Below, in pieces: positions 1-10,660 of a DNA stretch of 64,000 bases; positions within the stretch are counted from its first letter, which is position 1, and every line of letters begins with the position of its first letter. The translations under genes and the position numbers were made by a program. The notes under the pieces are model-generated. The model had not been told where the DNA came from. It worked only from the letters and a program-made list of their open reading frames with translations, and ran no database searches. Origin of the DNA: Adiantum capillus-veneris (lineage: Eukaryota > Streptophyta > Polypodiopsida > Polypodiales > Pteridaceae); the NCBI GenBank assembly GCA_014529385.2, contig CM043944.1:179738740-179802739 (forward strand), given 5' to 3'.

Positions 1-309
1 ATTTTGCTTCCTTCACCATGTTTGGAAGGCCAAGAATGGTCGAGTGTTCGTACAAGAGCTCTCAGTTGCCAGCTTTGCAGAGATTATCCGTGATATCAAG
101 GAAACTATCTTTGGGATTGGAAAAAGAAATTCTTCAAACAAGTGGAATTGGGTAACTCTTACTGCCAGCAATGTGATGTTTGCAGGGATGGAGCGCCCTT
201 TTGAATGTAAGTGGCCATGGCTCGTATTGAGCATGGTGTTGATGTAATGGTTTTCTCTTTAATATAACCCCTTTCACATATTGTGAGATTTACAAAAAAA
301 AAAAAAAAA
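1..309 (+). mobile_element. LINE 3' end, copy 1, with poly(A) tail
   Basis: The frame from the left edge to the stop near 247 reads FHHVWKARNGRVF followed by a short variable tail. This resembles the C-terminal zinc-binding (zf-RVT) end of plant LINE ORF2 proteins. About 60 bp of 3' UTR and a run of about 15 A (293-309) follow, as expected of target-primed reverse transcription. The 5' part lies outside the window. Copies at 310-688 and, inverted, at 689-1798 share the same C-terminus, and the inverted copy shares the same pre-poly(A) sequence (TAATATAA... TTGTGAG). Confidence 0.72.
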
Positions 310-688
310 CTAAAACAAAGGAAGTATGCCAGAGGGTCCAAGGCCTGGCAGGTAAGGTGTGCAAAATGATCCAAAGGACTTGGAAGATTGGGTTTACCAA
401 GAATGATTTCCTCCTTGGAGGGAAAGGGATGAAAAACCAACCGATTTTGATATGTACTCAGGTAGTTCAATTCTGCTTCTTCCACCATGTTTGGAAGGCT
501 AGGAATGGCCAATTGATCGCCTAAGATCAACAACTACGCAGAGATTATCCAAGATAGTAGAAGGGAAACTATTTTTGGGATTGAAAAAAGCAAGACTTCT
601 GATGAGTGGAATTGGGTGGGGTTGGGGTTTCTTCTAATTATCAGTTTCCAGTGGAATGTATATATGTGGCCATGGCTCAATGTAATGT
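310..688 (+). mobile_element. LINE 3' end, copy 2 (decayed, no stop-free frame)
   Basis: Starting directly after the poly(A) of copy 1, the frame reads GLAGKVCKMIQRTWKIGF, then FCFFHHVWKARNG. This matches the inverted copy (GLAGNICKWIQKTWKIGF) and copy 1. In-frame stops and indels follow the HHVWKARNG motif. The match to copy 1 stops at CATGGCTCAATGTAATG, exactly where the poly(T) of the inverted copy begins. I infer that the inverted copy landed in or next to this one. Confidence 0.65.
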
Positions 689-1798
689 TTTTTTTTTTTT
701 GCAAAACTCACAATGATGATTAGATTATATTAATATAGCCAACAAATTACAAGTTCTTGCCATGCTCATGACGAGCCATGACATCTTCAAGGGATCCTAG
801 ATACATCAGCTGACAAGGGAGCCACCCCATGATAATGAATGAGCCCATATCTTTACCGATGTAAGTCATTCATTGCACTGCTCATGGTTCTATTCCATTC
901 ATCTGAGTTCATATTTCTCCCAATGATTGCCCCCCTACTTTCTTAATGAATAATCTCAGTGAACTTAGCTGTTTTCGAAGATTCGACAGTTCCTTGCCTT
1001 GCAAACATGTTTGAAGTAAAAAAAACCCACAATTTTCCTTGCAATGAGCATTTCTTTGCTCTTGAATGCCGTTCCTCCCCGGAATAGATCATTCTTGAAG
1101 AATCCTATTTTCCATGTCTTTTGGATCCATTTGCAAATATTTCCTGCTAGACCGCAGATTGTCGGGCACTCCCTGACAAGGTGAGGGAGGTCTTCACTAG
1201 CTATTCTACATTGCGAACATATATCAGGACCGATTCCCTGAGTGAGGATCTTCACCCCAGTTGGCATGGCTCCCTATAAAACCTTCCATAAGAAGGCCTT
1301 CATCTCATGTGCCCATTGTGGATGCCACATATTCTTCATAGTTTTCTCCCATCTTGCTTCCAGCCAATGCTTTCCCCACTGCTTATCAAGTGGGGAGAAC
1401 CAATCCTTCGAGGCTATAAGGCTGAGGTACACTTCCTTGGTTTGCAGTTTTTGAAATTGTATGTTCCTAGGCCTAGGCCACTGCCACATGCTTATCATTC
1501 AAACTTGGATTCATAGTTTGGAAAACGTCACCTTTCTAGCCTTTCTAAGTCTCTGTTGATCAGTTATCTTTCAATCCCATTGAGGTTAAACTGGAGAATC
1601 AATTGGTTTTTATCTTTCCAATTGCTACTGTTGTACTCCCAAAGTTTGCCTAAATGTGTAATATCTTTCTTAGTAATCTTTCAGTCCCATTGAGGTTAAA
1701 CTGGAGAGTCAACTGGTTTTTATCTTTCCAATTGCTACTGTTGTACTCCCAAAGTTTGCCTAAATGTCTAATACCTTTCTTATCAATTTTTTTGGCAA
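689..1798 (-). mobile_element. LINE ORF2 C-terminal fragment, inverted copy
   Basis: On the minus strand this encodes the end of a non-LTR reverse transcriptase protein. The frame at 1498-1274 carries WEKTMKNMWHPQWAHEMKAFLWKVL. The frame at 1267-965 carries a zf-RVT region with ICSQCRIASEDLPHLVRECP, a CxxC...HLxxxCP zinc-binding pattern, and then KARNCRIFENS. The two frames are nearly continuous. A poly(T) at 689-702 is the poly(A) tail read in reverse. The 5' end stops near 1798 against gypsy sequence, and the upstream part is shifted by a 110-bp tandem duplication. It is 5'-truncated and non-functional. I see no target-site duplication. Confidence 0.72.
1566..1785. repeat. 110-bp tandem duplication inside the inverted LINE
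   Basis: Two near-identical units begin with ATCTTTCAATCCCATTGAGG (1566) and ATCTTTCAGTCCCATTGAGG (1676). They differ at only a few positions. The period of 110 is not a multiple of three, so the duplication shifts the reading frame of the minus-strand LINE. Confidence 0.85.
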
Positions 1799-2680
1799 CT
1801 TGAGATCCACAAGCATGAGGATTGGTTGGGAGGTAAGCTTCCCTTTTCCTTAGCAGTCCATAAATACATAATGTTCTTCTCAGTTAAGTCATGTAATGAT
1901 CCTGTTATCTGAGAAAATTTTGCTATGGAGCATCTATAGTATGCACACACACTATAGAGCTATCTGATATAATTTTTTTATGAAGCATCTATAGTATGCA
2001 CACATACCAATAAAGATTCTTAGTTCATGTAGATTCCTTGGATTAGCCATGCTTTTATTACCTCTAACTTTGATGGATCCATACAGATACCATCTTGAGA
2101 GATAATATTACCTAAGTATTGAATCTCTTGAAGGAAAAAAATTCTTTTCTTTTGGTTAAGAAAAAGCTTGTTTTCCCTCAATGCTTGAAAAATTACTTGG
2201 AGATGTTGCTTATGTTCCTCCTAAGACTTGGAGTAGATGATGATATCATCAAAGAACACTCCAGTGAATTTGTGGTAGGGTCTAAAGATTTTCTCCATTA
2301 GACGATTGAACGTCAAGCGAAGAGGCATGACTAGATATTCATAAAGACCAAACATAGTACAAAACACGATCTTTAGGATATCTTCATCCACTATCCTTAT
2401 TTGATGATAGCCACTTTTAAGGTCAATCCTACTAAAGTAGGTAGAGCCTTGTAGCTTATCAAACAGACCTTCTACCTGAGGCATGGAAAATCTGTTTTTG
2501 ATAGTGATATGATTTAGTGCGCGATAGTCCACACACATACGATATGTACTATCTTTCTTTTGCATCAAAAGGATTGGAGAACAAAAGAGAGAGGAGTCAG
2601 GCCTCACCATCCCTTTGACAACGAATTCTTGTACTTGCCTCATTATCTGCTCTTGTGGAGATTGAGAAACTCGATAAGAA
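1799..2680 (-). pseudogene. gypsy reverse transcriptase (partial)
   Basis: A frame open from 2643 to 2221 holds a good RT fingers and palm: [43 protein letters not shown], and [10 protein letters not shown] at the YxDD position (FFDD, catalytic Asp pair kept). Beyond 2221 the frame is broken but recognisable (IQYLG, DGICMDPSKLEVIKAW) and ends at about 1799. It lacks the NAPATF segment seen in the + copy. Confidence 0.82.
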
Positions 2681-2985
2681 GGCTTGTTAGGTGGTGAGCT
2701 TCCTGGTAGGAGCTCAATTCAATGGTCATCATCCCCTCGTTTTGGAAGTAAGTCCATGTGGATATGATTGATGAAAACATCTTGGAATCCTTTCAGAAAA
2801 TTAGACAATTCTAACTCTCTCTTGATTCCTACCATTTACATTTGATGAAACATTATGACCTTTTAGGGACTCTTTGACAAAAATCATGTACACAAAAACT
2901 GATCTCTTCATTGATTTATCAAAAGCAAGTGAATTTACAAGTGATATAGTATGACCAAACTCACTAGCATCTATATACATGTCCT

Positions 2986-3299
2986 TTACCCTGTAGAGAT
3001 AAAGTAGATTCTCCTTTCAGGGAACTTCATGTTGGTAGCCATGCGGCTGAACCATGGTGTCCCTAGGATAGTATCCTCATGTTGGAGAGGAGAGATGAAA
3101 AAGTCTTCTTTGTCGACGTAGATTTGGACATGAAGCCTCAACTTCCCAATCAAGGAAGTAACGGAGGCTCGCTGTCCCTTGAAAGCAGTGTTGGCCGTTA
3201 CAACATCTCCCATCTCAAAAGCTTGAATGCCCAACTTGGTGGCCAACTCCATTGGTATGAATTTGTGAGTAGAGCCAAGGTTAAACAAGATGAAGGCGT
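2986..3299 (-). pseudogene. gypsy retropepsin remnant
   Basis: The frame carries FILFNLGSTHKFIPMELATK and, later, ILGTPWFSRM. These correspond to the active-site loop and the ILG(M/T)PW motif of Ty3/gypsy proteases. The usual D-S-G catalytic triplet reads N-L-G here, so the active aspartate is lost. The + copy at 22760-23000 also lacks it (FEPGSTHNFI). The protein would process Gag-Pol in an intact element. Confidence 0.7.
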
Positions 3300-4735
3300 C
3301 ATTTTTCCTTACCTTTCCCCAAGCATAGGAGAGAGAGGTGCACCTTTGCAATGAGCATCCTCTTTTGGAGCTTCAATGGTGGAAGCCCTAGGAGTATCAT
3401 TGAGAGAATTTTTATTGGGGCAAAAATAATGGCCATGTCCTTGCTCCCCTCACTTAAAACACTTATGGTCCTTGCCAAAATCTTCAAGATATTCAAAAGA
3501 GAGTTTGTTTTTACCTTTGTAAACTCGCTTCTCCTTGGATGGATTGTTATTGTTGTTGTTGTTGAAATTGCCTTGGGAAGAATTTTGGGCATTGGTTTTC
3601 CCCTTTGCATCATTTTTGTCTTTGTTTTCCATGGGCTTGACATCCGTCTAGCCCCTTGTTGGAAATTGATGCACAAAGCAACCATGATGTGGTGGATTAC
3701 TTCGGTGATAGAACCAGGCCATTGAGAGTTGACGTACTCGGCCATCCACATAGAATTGTTGCTTTTGCTCGGCAAAGTCTTTTTTTTGAAAGACAGTAGC
3801 CTTGAGATGTAAATCCCAAAACATTTCTACATATTTCTGAATAGACTCATGGGAGAGAAGCTTTAAACTGCGCCATTCAGTGAGCACTTTGTCCTTTGCA
3901 TCGCTTGCAAGGAATTTCTTCATGATGGAAACTCGTAGAGTTTTCTATGTCTTTGGGGCTTTGCCGTTGCCACAAAGGCTAGCCCACCATTGACAAGCCA
4001 ATTTTTGGAAGTGCATAGCTACGTGGCGTAGCTTGAAGGACTTTGTGAAGCCCTCATCTCCAAAGGCCACATCAAATTACTGGATGAAGGACAATACTTT
4101 GCCGGTGGCACCAAAGGTGCCATCATAGGTGAGAAAAGAGATACTCTTTACTCCCTCTTTGAACTTCTTGAGTTTTGTGACCTTCGCCATGCAGGTTATG
4201 ATTTGCAATGTCCTCCCCTCTTGTATTCTCTAGGAGAATAGCCATAGCTTTCGTCGAAAGAGGAGGAAGGTGAAGAAGAAACAGAAGAGGTTGACCTCTT
4301 TTTTGCCCTTTTCTTCTTTTGTTTCCTCTCTTCCCTTTCGGAGTGATGAGGAGAAGGATTGTGTGTTGATCTTTTCCTCGTGGGAGGAGTTGGAAATCGT
4401 CTAGGATGCCGTCTTCATGGAGCCACATCTTCAAGAAAACTTAAAGTTTCATTACTTTCTTTTTCTTTGGATTTCTCCTATTGTAAAGGGGAGAGTCTTC
4501 TTTTGGGGGTCTCCTCAAGAGGCCTCCTAATCTCTCTCTCCTATTGGAAAGGAAGGGTAATCCCAGAAGCGCGAAGTTGTTGAGTAACTTTGGCTTGCAA
4601 AGCAGGGTTTCCCATAGCTTTCTACAACCTAGTAACAAGATAATTGACAAACATGGGGGAATCATCATTAGCACCTTCATGTGCAAAAGCAAAGTTATCA
4701 ATGTTCATTCTACTCTCTTGGTTGTTGTCAGCCAT
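3300..4735 (-). pseudogene. gypsy gag (decayed)
   Basis: The ATG at 4735-4733 opens MADNNQESRMNIDNFAFAHE. An Arg/Lys/Ser-rich segment follows, then at about 4190 the gag core beginning MAKVTKLKKFKEGVKSISFL. The core continues through 3923-3648 with LTEWRSLKLLSHESIQKYVE. An Asn-rich spacer (about 3530-3560) leads to a CCHC knuckle around 3480-3430, where the second Cys codon is TGA (HKCFK-stop-GEQGHGHYFCP). Several further stops and frameshifts are present. Gag would package the element's RNA. The homologous region in the + copy lies at 21829-22740. Confidence 0.75.
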
Positions 4736-5136
4736 GTTAACAAAATTTGTGTACTTACTTAGTGTATGCTTTGGCAATTCAAAACCTTAGTTGCCACTCC
4801 TCTTAGCCATTGAAAATCGGTGCCTAAGTATCTACACCCACGACTCAAAGTGGTTAATTATAGAGAGTAGTGAAGTGGGTCTAATATTTCAGAATTATCA
4901 AGGGCTAGCTCCTTTTGGACTTCTTATGGCTCAATAATGGTAAAGCCATAGGCAAGTTTAAAAAGACCCCATTATTAAGTCCAAAGCTCCCGAGTTGTGC
5001 ACCATATCCCACATAGTGGGCTCAACAAAATCAATTATAGATCCCAGTCCCACTTACCCTAATATAATTAAGAAAATCAACCATTTATAGGCTACTTAAG
5101 GACCTCTCTTCTTAAGCAAGAAAAGAGAAACCAAAT

Positions 5137-5148
5137 GCTCTGATACCA
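5137..5148 (-). promoter_or_regulatory. Primer binding site (initiator Met tRNA)
   Basis: On the minus strand this reads TGGTATCAGAGC, the standard plant primer site complementary to the 3' end of initiator tRNA-Met. It directly follows the sequence TTACAT, so the 5' LTR of the minus-strand gypsy element ends at 5150. Confidence 0.85.
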
Positions 5149-5149
5149 A

Positions 5150-5880
5150 TGTAATGGAAATGGCCTATTAACTTTGAGAGTAGCGAAAATTAGAGAAATT
5201 ACTTTTGTCAAATTAATTTATGAGCATAGAGTGTGAACTTAATTGATGGTAGCAACATAAACATAGCATTTAGTTAACTTGGCATGAATAATACTTTTGC
5301 AAGAGAGAGAGTTTAGAGAACATGACAACAATGGAGGACCAGATTTATGTGGAGCCGGTCCCCCCCTCCAATAGGCATTTGTATTATAGGTTCTCCCATT
5401 AAGAGAGACTTCTTGGTACAATACAATATTTTGTGTTCCTTGTGACCTAGGTGATGCAATGAACATGGAAAACTTCATGCATCACGAGCATAACATAAAT
5501 TTTGTAGAAAGCATTACCTATCCAAGCCTCAGTCCCAAAGCCTCAGTCCCAAGGCCTCAAACACCTTTGAAAGTGGAGAGAGCTAGCAGGGAATGAGGGT
5601 AAGGAAGAGGAAGAAGAAAAATTCATAGGGAGGGCATGTGAGAGAGAGTTCATACGGGGTTATGAGAGAGGTGGAAAATAGCCCAAGCCAAGCTGGACAA
5701 AGTGGGCAGCCAAGAGGGCATTTCAAAGTGGACAAAGGACAAGGGGAGGAGTCATGTGTATAGGAGTGAGAGAGGAAGCTTGCCGAGGTGGCGAGGCATG
5801 CTAATGTGTCTAAAAAGGGGTAATGCCAAGTGTAAGCAATGCTAAAAAGACTCATAGAGGGCTACACGAGCAGATGAGCC
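5150..5880 (-). repeat. Presumed 5' LTR of minus-strand gypsy (outer end not fixed)
   Basis: The inner LTR edge (TGTAATGG on +) is set by the primer site at 5137-5148. The outer edge cannot be set because no second LTR of this copy survives in the window. The stretch holds no gene I can support. It contains AG-rich tracts and a short direct repeat of CCTCAGTCCCAAAGCCTCAG near 5526-5556. The limit at 5880 is a guess, taken from the poly(T) that follows. Confidence 0.45.
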
Positions 5881-6985
5881 CACTTTTTTTTTTTTTTTTG
5901 GGTTGGCACCTCCTATAAGAGAGAGTTCTCATGCATTTACAAGGACTTTTTTGCCCATTTTGGGTGGGGACGGATAGCTAGAGAGGGTTGCAGGATCCGT
6001 ATTTTGAGCTCATTGAAGCTATGCTGACTGAGAAGTTTTTTACATGGTTGTGTTGATGCTAGTAAATCCATCATTACTATCTCATGGCATCGACTCCCCC
6101 TTCCCCCTTCTCTCCTCTACTTGTGTGTGTGTGTGTTTCCGGGCGTGTGTCGGCATGTGTGTCCCCCCCCCCCCCCCCCCCCTCCCCGAGGTTTGTTGTG
6201 CAAAGAGAGATAGAGAGAGGTTGTGTGCATGTGGAAGGCTGTGAGTTGAGAAAAGCGGAATGATCAGTTTTGTTTGGTGCATTGCAAAGCGTATGTGTGT
6301 ATGGTCATGTAAGCAGTGGTTTTCTTGCGGATAGCGTCAAGTTTTGAAGGTGCACTCTAATGGATTGGGGTGCTGTGTATACCTTGGGCTATAGTAAGGC
6401 ATTGTGTTGTGTTCTGGATGGGTTCCCCTTTCCCCCTCTCCAGTGGTTTTCTGGCTATGAAGTAATGTTGCAAGCTGATAACCACTTGAAGAGAGTAGAA
6501 GGGGGATGCCGAGTGTGGGTACACTCCCTTCCCCCTAAAGGGCTTGCTCCTCCCACAGGTTTGATGGCGGGCTGAGGCTGCTTTGTAGAGAAAACAAGCG
6601 ATGAAGATGGCACTATGATGATCCACGGCCCTTGGCCTTGTGATGGGAGTTAACCCCCATCATAGTGCAAACTCAGCCACACCCTCAGCATGCCCAAGCT
6701 TGTTGCTCTACTCACTTTCCTTCCTCGACTCTAGGGTAGTTTCACGTGCGGCCTCGACCTTAGCTCCTCCCGCCTATGTAGAGAACTTGCACATGGCTGT
6801 GAACTTCTCGCTTCACAAGCGGGACCTCCTTTGCATGAGTGGTGTCTGCTTCATGCATGCTTTGCATGGCCTTTGTAGCACACAGCCAGTCCTTCACTCT
6901 GTAAGCTAAGAGATATATAAATATAGAGAGAGATGCAAACAAGCCATGCAAGGCCATCTTCCCCCTTCCTTTATAGCTCTCCCCC
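5881..6985. other. No gene seen; homopolymers and repeat debris
   Basis: This stretch holds a T run (about 5886-5900), a (TG)n tract near 6122-6136 and about 20 C in a row (6163-6182). A segment of about 140 bp (6340-6480) recurs near 56010-56150. The stem-loop TGATGGGAGTTAACCCCCATCA lies at about 6640. Frames here are short and their products low-complexity. Confidence 0.6.
6340..6480 (+). repeat. Dispersed repeat shared with 56010-56150
   Basis: Both places carry GAAGGTG, then GGATTGGGGTGCTGTGTATA or its variant GGATAGGGGTGTTGTGGATA, then CCTTGGGCTATAG or CCCTGAGCTATAG, then a TTCCCC(C)TTTCCCCCT tract. The orientation is the same in both. It is probably part of an LTR or UTR of an element family I cannot name. 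Confidence 0.55.
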
Positions 6986-6988
6986 TGA

Positions 6989-7147
6989 GCTCTGATACCA
7001 ATGTAAGACATAGGGGATTGGAGCATGCTCATCACCACCCAACCATGCTCTATATAGGCCCTTGGCCTGCTAAACATAGGGACCCTCTTGATTGCATGTC
7101 CATCCTGACCCTTGGCCCTGCCTGGTCCTACCCTTGGCATGATACTT
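6989..7147 (-). repeat. LTR end with primer site and TATA box (element remnant)
   Basis: GAGCTCTGATACCA on + is the minus-strand primer site TGGTATCAGAGC (7000-6989). The LTR edge TGTAAGAC starts at 7002. Inside the LTR, CTATATAG (7050-7057) is a candidate TATA box for minus-strand transcription. The LTR is cut by LINE sequence near 7147. No gag is recognisable downstream (6985 to 6600). Confidence 0.6.
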
Positions 7148-7468
7148 AGTACCACACACTATTAGACTGCCCAGCATTTGGTCACATCCGAACTTGATGC
7201 TCTCACATTTTTAGCCATGACTTAGACCTACACGGTTCCTCTCCCAGCTAGAGTGTGGACTTTCCATTGTGACTCTCATCATCATAATTTTGGAGCATCA
7301 AGAATCACTTGTAATTCGCACACATACTACATCACATGTAACTTTAGTCCCAGAGGACATATTTGACCTCGGATGAATATAATAATAAAAAAGAGATATC
7401 TATATATATATATATCTCATTTTATCTCTCTCTTTTTTGCTCATTTCATATGTTTGGATACATAAATA

Positions 7469-7508
<40 letters not shown>

Positions 7509-7564
7509 GCTCATTTCATATGTTTGGATACATAAATATATATATATCTCTCTCTTCAAGAAAA

Positions 7565-7598
<34 letters not shown>

Positions 7599-7600
7599 AA
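7147..7600 (+). mobile_element. LINE 3' end with microsatellite tail
   Basis: 7147-7385 matches 18486-18715 over about 230 bp. Both translate to the C-terminus of a LINE ORF2 (YHTLLDCPAFGHIR here, EYHTLLEFLAFGHI there), the zinc-binding end of non-LTR reverse transcriptases. Instead of poly(A), a microsatellite tail follows: (TC)17 at 7471-7504 and (CT)15 at 7568-7597. A 70-bp tandem duplication (units at 7436 and 7506, GCTCATTTCATATGTTTGG) lies in the tail. Confidence 0.65.
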
Positions 7601-7699
7601 GTGCCAAGTGAGTTTATGCTTGCGGTTTCTTGAATCTATGAGAAGGTGCATTAGGAAAAATATGAACCCTCTAGGGGCCCTTTGGGATTAAGGTTAATT

Positions 7700-9765
7700 A
7701 GAGGTCAGCCAATAGGAAGAGGGTGGTGGACACACTCTATACCCTCAAAAAAGTAGGGGGACAAGGTAGCCTTACACCTCTTAATTGTCTCTTACCTAGT
7801 GAGAAGGTAAGGGAGGTGGCTAGGGGAAAGAGGGGGGGGGGGGGGGACCACTTTGACCTCTTTTCCCCCACTTTTTGGCCCGGATTTAAAAATACACAAA
7901 AAATTTCAAATTTCAAGTTTTCCCTCCTTAAAAGGTCCCCAAACCTATTTCATGGTCAAAAAAGTATTTTTGACCTTCAAAAGTTAAAAACGTGCACTAA
8001 AAAATTCCAAAAAATTGTTTTTTTATAAAAAACAAATCAAAACATCATTTTCACCCTCCAAAGTCTTTCCAAACCTATTCTATAGCTAAAAAGTGTTTTT
8101 CTCTCTCTACAAACCTTTTTCCAAGCTCTCCATTGCTACAACAACCACATGCACCCCCTATAGTCCATCATTATCTCTCTGCTAGCTTTCTCCCACCTCC
8201 ATTGTAGCACCAAGCAAGCTCCTCCTCCATCTCTTCCCCTTACCCACCACATAGTTTCACACCAAGCTAGCTCCTCTCCCTTCTCTCATCTCCATTACAA
8301 CATGAAACAAGATTCTACTCCTTCTACTTTCATTCACTCACACTACATGGAAACCTCTACTCCCGAAGGTGGCAAAAGTATGAGCTCACATGAGTTGCAT
8401 ACCACAACAATAGGAGGTGTGAATATCGCGTGGGCATTGCAAGGGTTCATCTCCAACATAAAGATAGAATGGTAATAAAACTACCCTTGTAGCTTACATT
8501 CAGAGCTTAACATCATCTCCATCTTTAAGTTTATCATGCTAGAGAGAATTAACCTCTTTATGGATTTCATTGTTTAGGCTTCACACCTCATAACACTGGG
8601 TGGTGCTATTTTGTTGATGACTTTGGTGCGCCATCTATAGTTGTGTAGCATGTGATTTGAGTCTCACAATGTAAGTAAGTTGTGTTATCTATGGAGAGTC
8701 GTCAAAGATTTTTCTTGTAATTTATTCTTCGTATAATTGTCATTAGATAATTGGAATGATATCATTTTGTACTTTATAACTTTGTGCTCACATAATCTTT
8801 TGTTTACTTACAGATTCAACTTGTTTTAAGAGGACATGAGCAAGAAACCATGTGCAGAGATGGAAATCACTCTATTTTTGTTCCTTGAGGAACCTTTCAC
8901 TACCATGTTAAAAGATTTTGATAAGAATAGTAGGTGTTTTTTAGAATCTTGAACCAATAGGGACTCTCTAGGAGCTCTCATAGAAGCCATCCATATAGTA
9001 CTACTATCTTCCCTAGTGTCATAGACACACAAATACTCAAGTGTATATGAATCTCTAGATGAGGAAGACAAATACTTGTAAGATAAGCCTAACAGCAACA
9101 ACATTGTCTCCATTTGTAATTATTTTTCATGAGGCTGGATTCCTCTATAAATGCAATATAAATATGTTTTTTTGTTAAATGGTGTCGCATTGAGTGAGAG
9201 TATTTAATTTAGATTACTGAAGTTTCATATAGATCTGAGAAATATTGTTTACTTTTATGGATATTTTGATTTTCCTGTACGATGATTCAAGTCGCAAGTC
9301 TTAATCACTCCACCTTGAAGAAATTCAAGCAATATTTTGATTTCAGTTTAATCATTAATGGTTATTCTTATTAAAGTGGATCATAAACTTTGTCACGATG
9401 TCCTCATTTGGGGATGTTGAATATATATCATTAGCAATGTGTTTCACAAGAACACTAGGTGGACACAAGGAAGTAAAAATTGGCTCCTTGTTTGGTCGAT
9501 TTCTAGTGTTTAATGTTTAGTGCACAGGATTTGTGAGGCCGTTGACATGGGGAGTTCACTAAAGTATATGTAACATAGCACATGTGTTCAACAGAAGGGA
9601 TTTTATATTCTTGTAAAGTTGCAGAAACATGTGTAGATAAGGCCTATAAGGGGTACTTTTAATCCATTCTAGTGAACGCACGTGATATAGGTAAATTTTA
9701 CATAGTGAATGCTCCGGACCTTTGAACACAAAGAAAGGGGGGGAGCTCTAATTACATCTGAGTGA
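7700..9765. other. No gene seen
   Basis: AT-rich and homopolymer-rich DNA. It has a G run at 7831-7846, repeated AAAATTT-like words at 7880-8040, and C/T-rich sequence at 8100-8340. The only frames are short, without recognisable motifs. The frame at 9113-8826 (-) has no family signature I know. Confidence 0.5.
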
Positions 9766-10657
9766 AAAGAAGTGGAATTTGTACTGTCATGTTGCATAAA
9801 GATTTTCTTTCACTTAATCTAAAAAAAAATTGGTATCCTGGGGTGCAAACAAGGCCATATAATGCAAAAAAAGGGGTGGCCACAAGCGCGCGTAGTGAGC
9901 CATCCAAAACTGCTGGATGGGCCATATGTGGGCCCTTGTGGCCACCCTTTTTTTGCATAATTAGGCTATTGCTGCACTCCAGAACCCTGGAAAAGATGAG
10001 ATGAACCTAAAATTGAACTTTTCAAGCACATTATGCCTTCCTTCAACTCAACTTACTAGTTCCCTGCACCAAAAGGGCAAATCACATTGGACAGTATAAA
10101 AATCTAGTCTCATGCTGCATAAACATCTGGTTTCATCAAATATTAACATTCTTGCTATTATAAGGGGTAGACAAGGCCATATAGTGCAAAAAAAAGGGTG
10201 GCCACAAGAGCGCGTAGGTGAGCCATCCAAAACTGTTGGATGGGCCATCTGCGCGCCCTTGTGGCCACCCTTTTTTTTGCATAATTAGGCTATTGTTGCA
10301 CTCCAGGACCTTGGAAAAGGTGAGATGAATGTAAAATTTAACTTTTCAAGCACATTATGCCTTCCTTCAACTCAACTTACTAGTTCCCTGCACCAAAAGG
10401 CCAAATCACATTGGACAATATAAAAATCTAGTCTCATGCTACATAAACATCTGGTTTCATCAACTATTAACATTTTTGCTATCCTAAGGGGCAAACAAAG
10501 CTAGAAAATGCAAAAAAAAAAGGGTGGCCACAAGGGCGCGCAGATGAGCCATCCAAAACTGCTGGATGGGCCATCTGCGCGCCCTTGTGGCCACCCTTTT
10601 TTTTGCATTTTCTAGCTTTGTTTGCCCCTCAGGATGGCAAAAAGGTTAATATTTGAT
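9766..10657. repeat. Three tandem ~324-bp units, each with a long hairpin
   Basis: Unit landmarks GGGG(T)GCAAACAAGG, GGGGTAGACAAGG and GGGGCAAACAAAG fall at 9840, 10165 and 10488, giving periods of 325 and 323. Each unit holds an inverted repeat built from AAAGGGTGGCCACAAG, GCGCG, AGCCATCCAAAACTGCT, then the complement. In the third unit the arms run about 90 bp each (10459-10657 overall) with few mismatches around a loop of about 9 bp. No protein is encoded. Candidates are a foldback/MITE family amplified in tandem, or a source of hairpin RNA. Confidence 0.88.
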
Positions 10658-10660
10658 TTA

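Larger units (their letters stand above)
1799..5144 (-). mobile_element. Ty3/gypsy element, 3'-truncated (gag to RT, no RNase H or integrase)
   Basis: Reading on the minus strand from the primer site at 5148-5137, the order is leader, gag (start 4735), CCHC knuckle, protease, and reverse transcriptase to about 1799. There it breaks off inside the connection region, in sequence matching 24190-24225 of the + copy, and abuts the LINE. RNase H, integrase and the 3' LTR are missing. Stops, frameshifts and a 55-bp internal tandem duplication (about 1930-2000) break the frame. It is the same family as the chromovirus at 20766-26440, and the two are inverted relative to each other. Confidence 0.85.

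Noticed and set aside
7363-7611. 82-codon frame of Ser-Leu repeats
   Set aside because: Translation of (TC)n and TATC microsatellites.
9766-10657. CRISPR-like array
   Set aside because: Three 324-bp units with long hairpins in a plant nuclear context; no short direct repeats with unique spacers.
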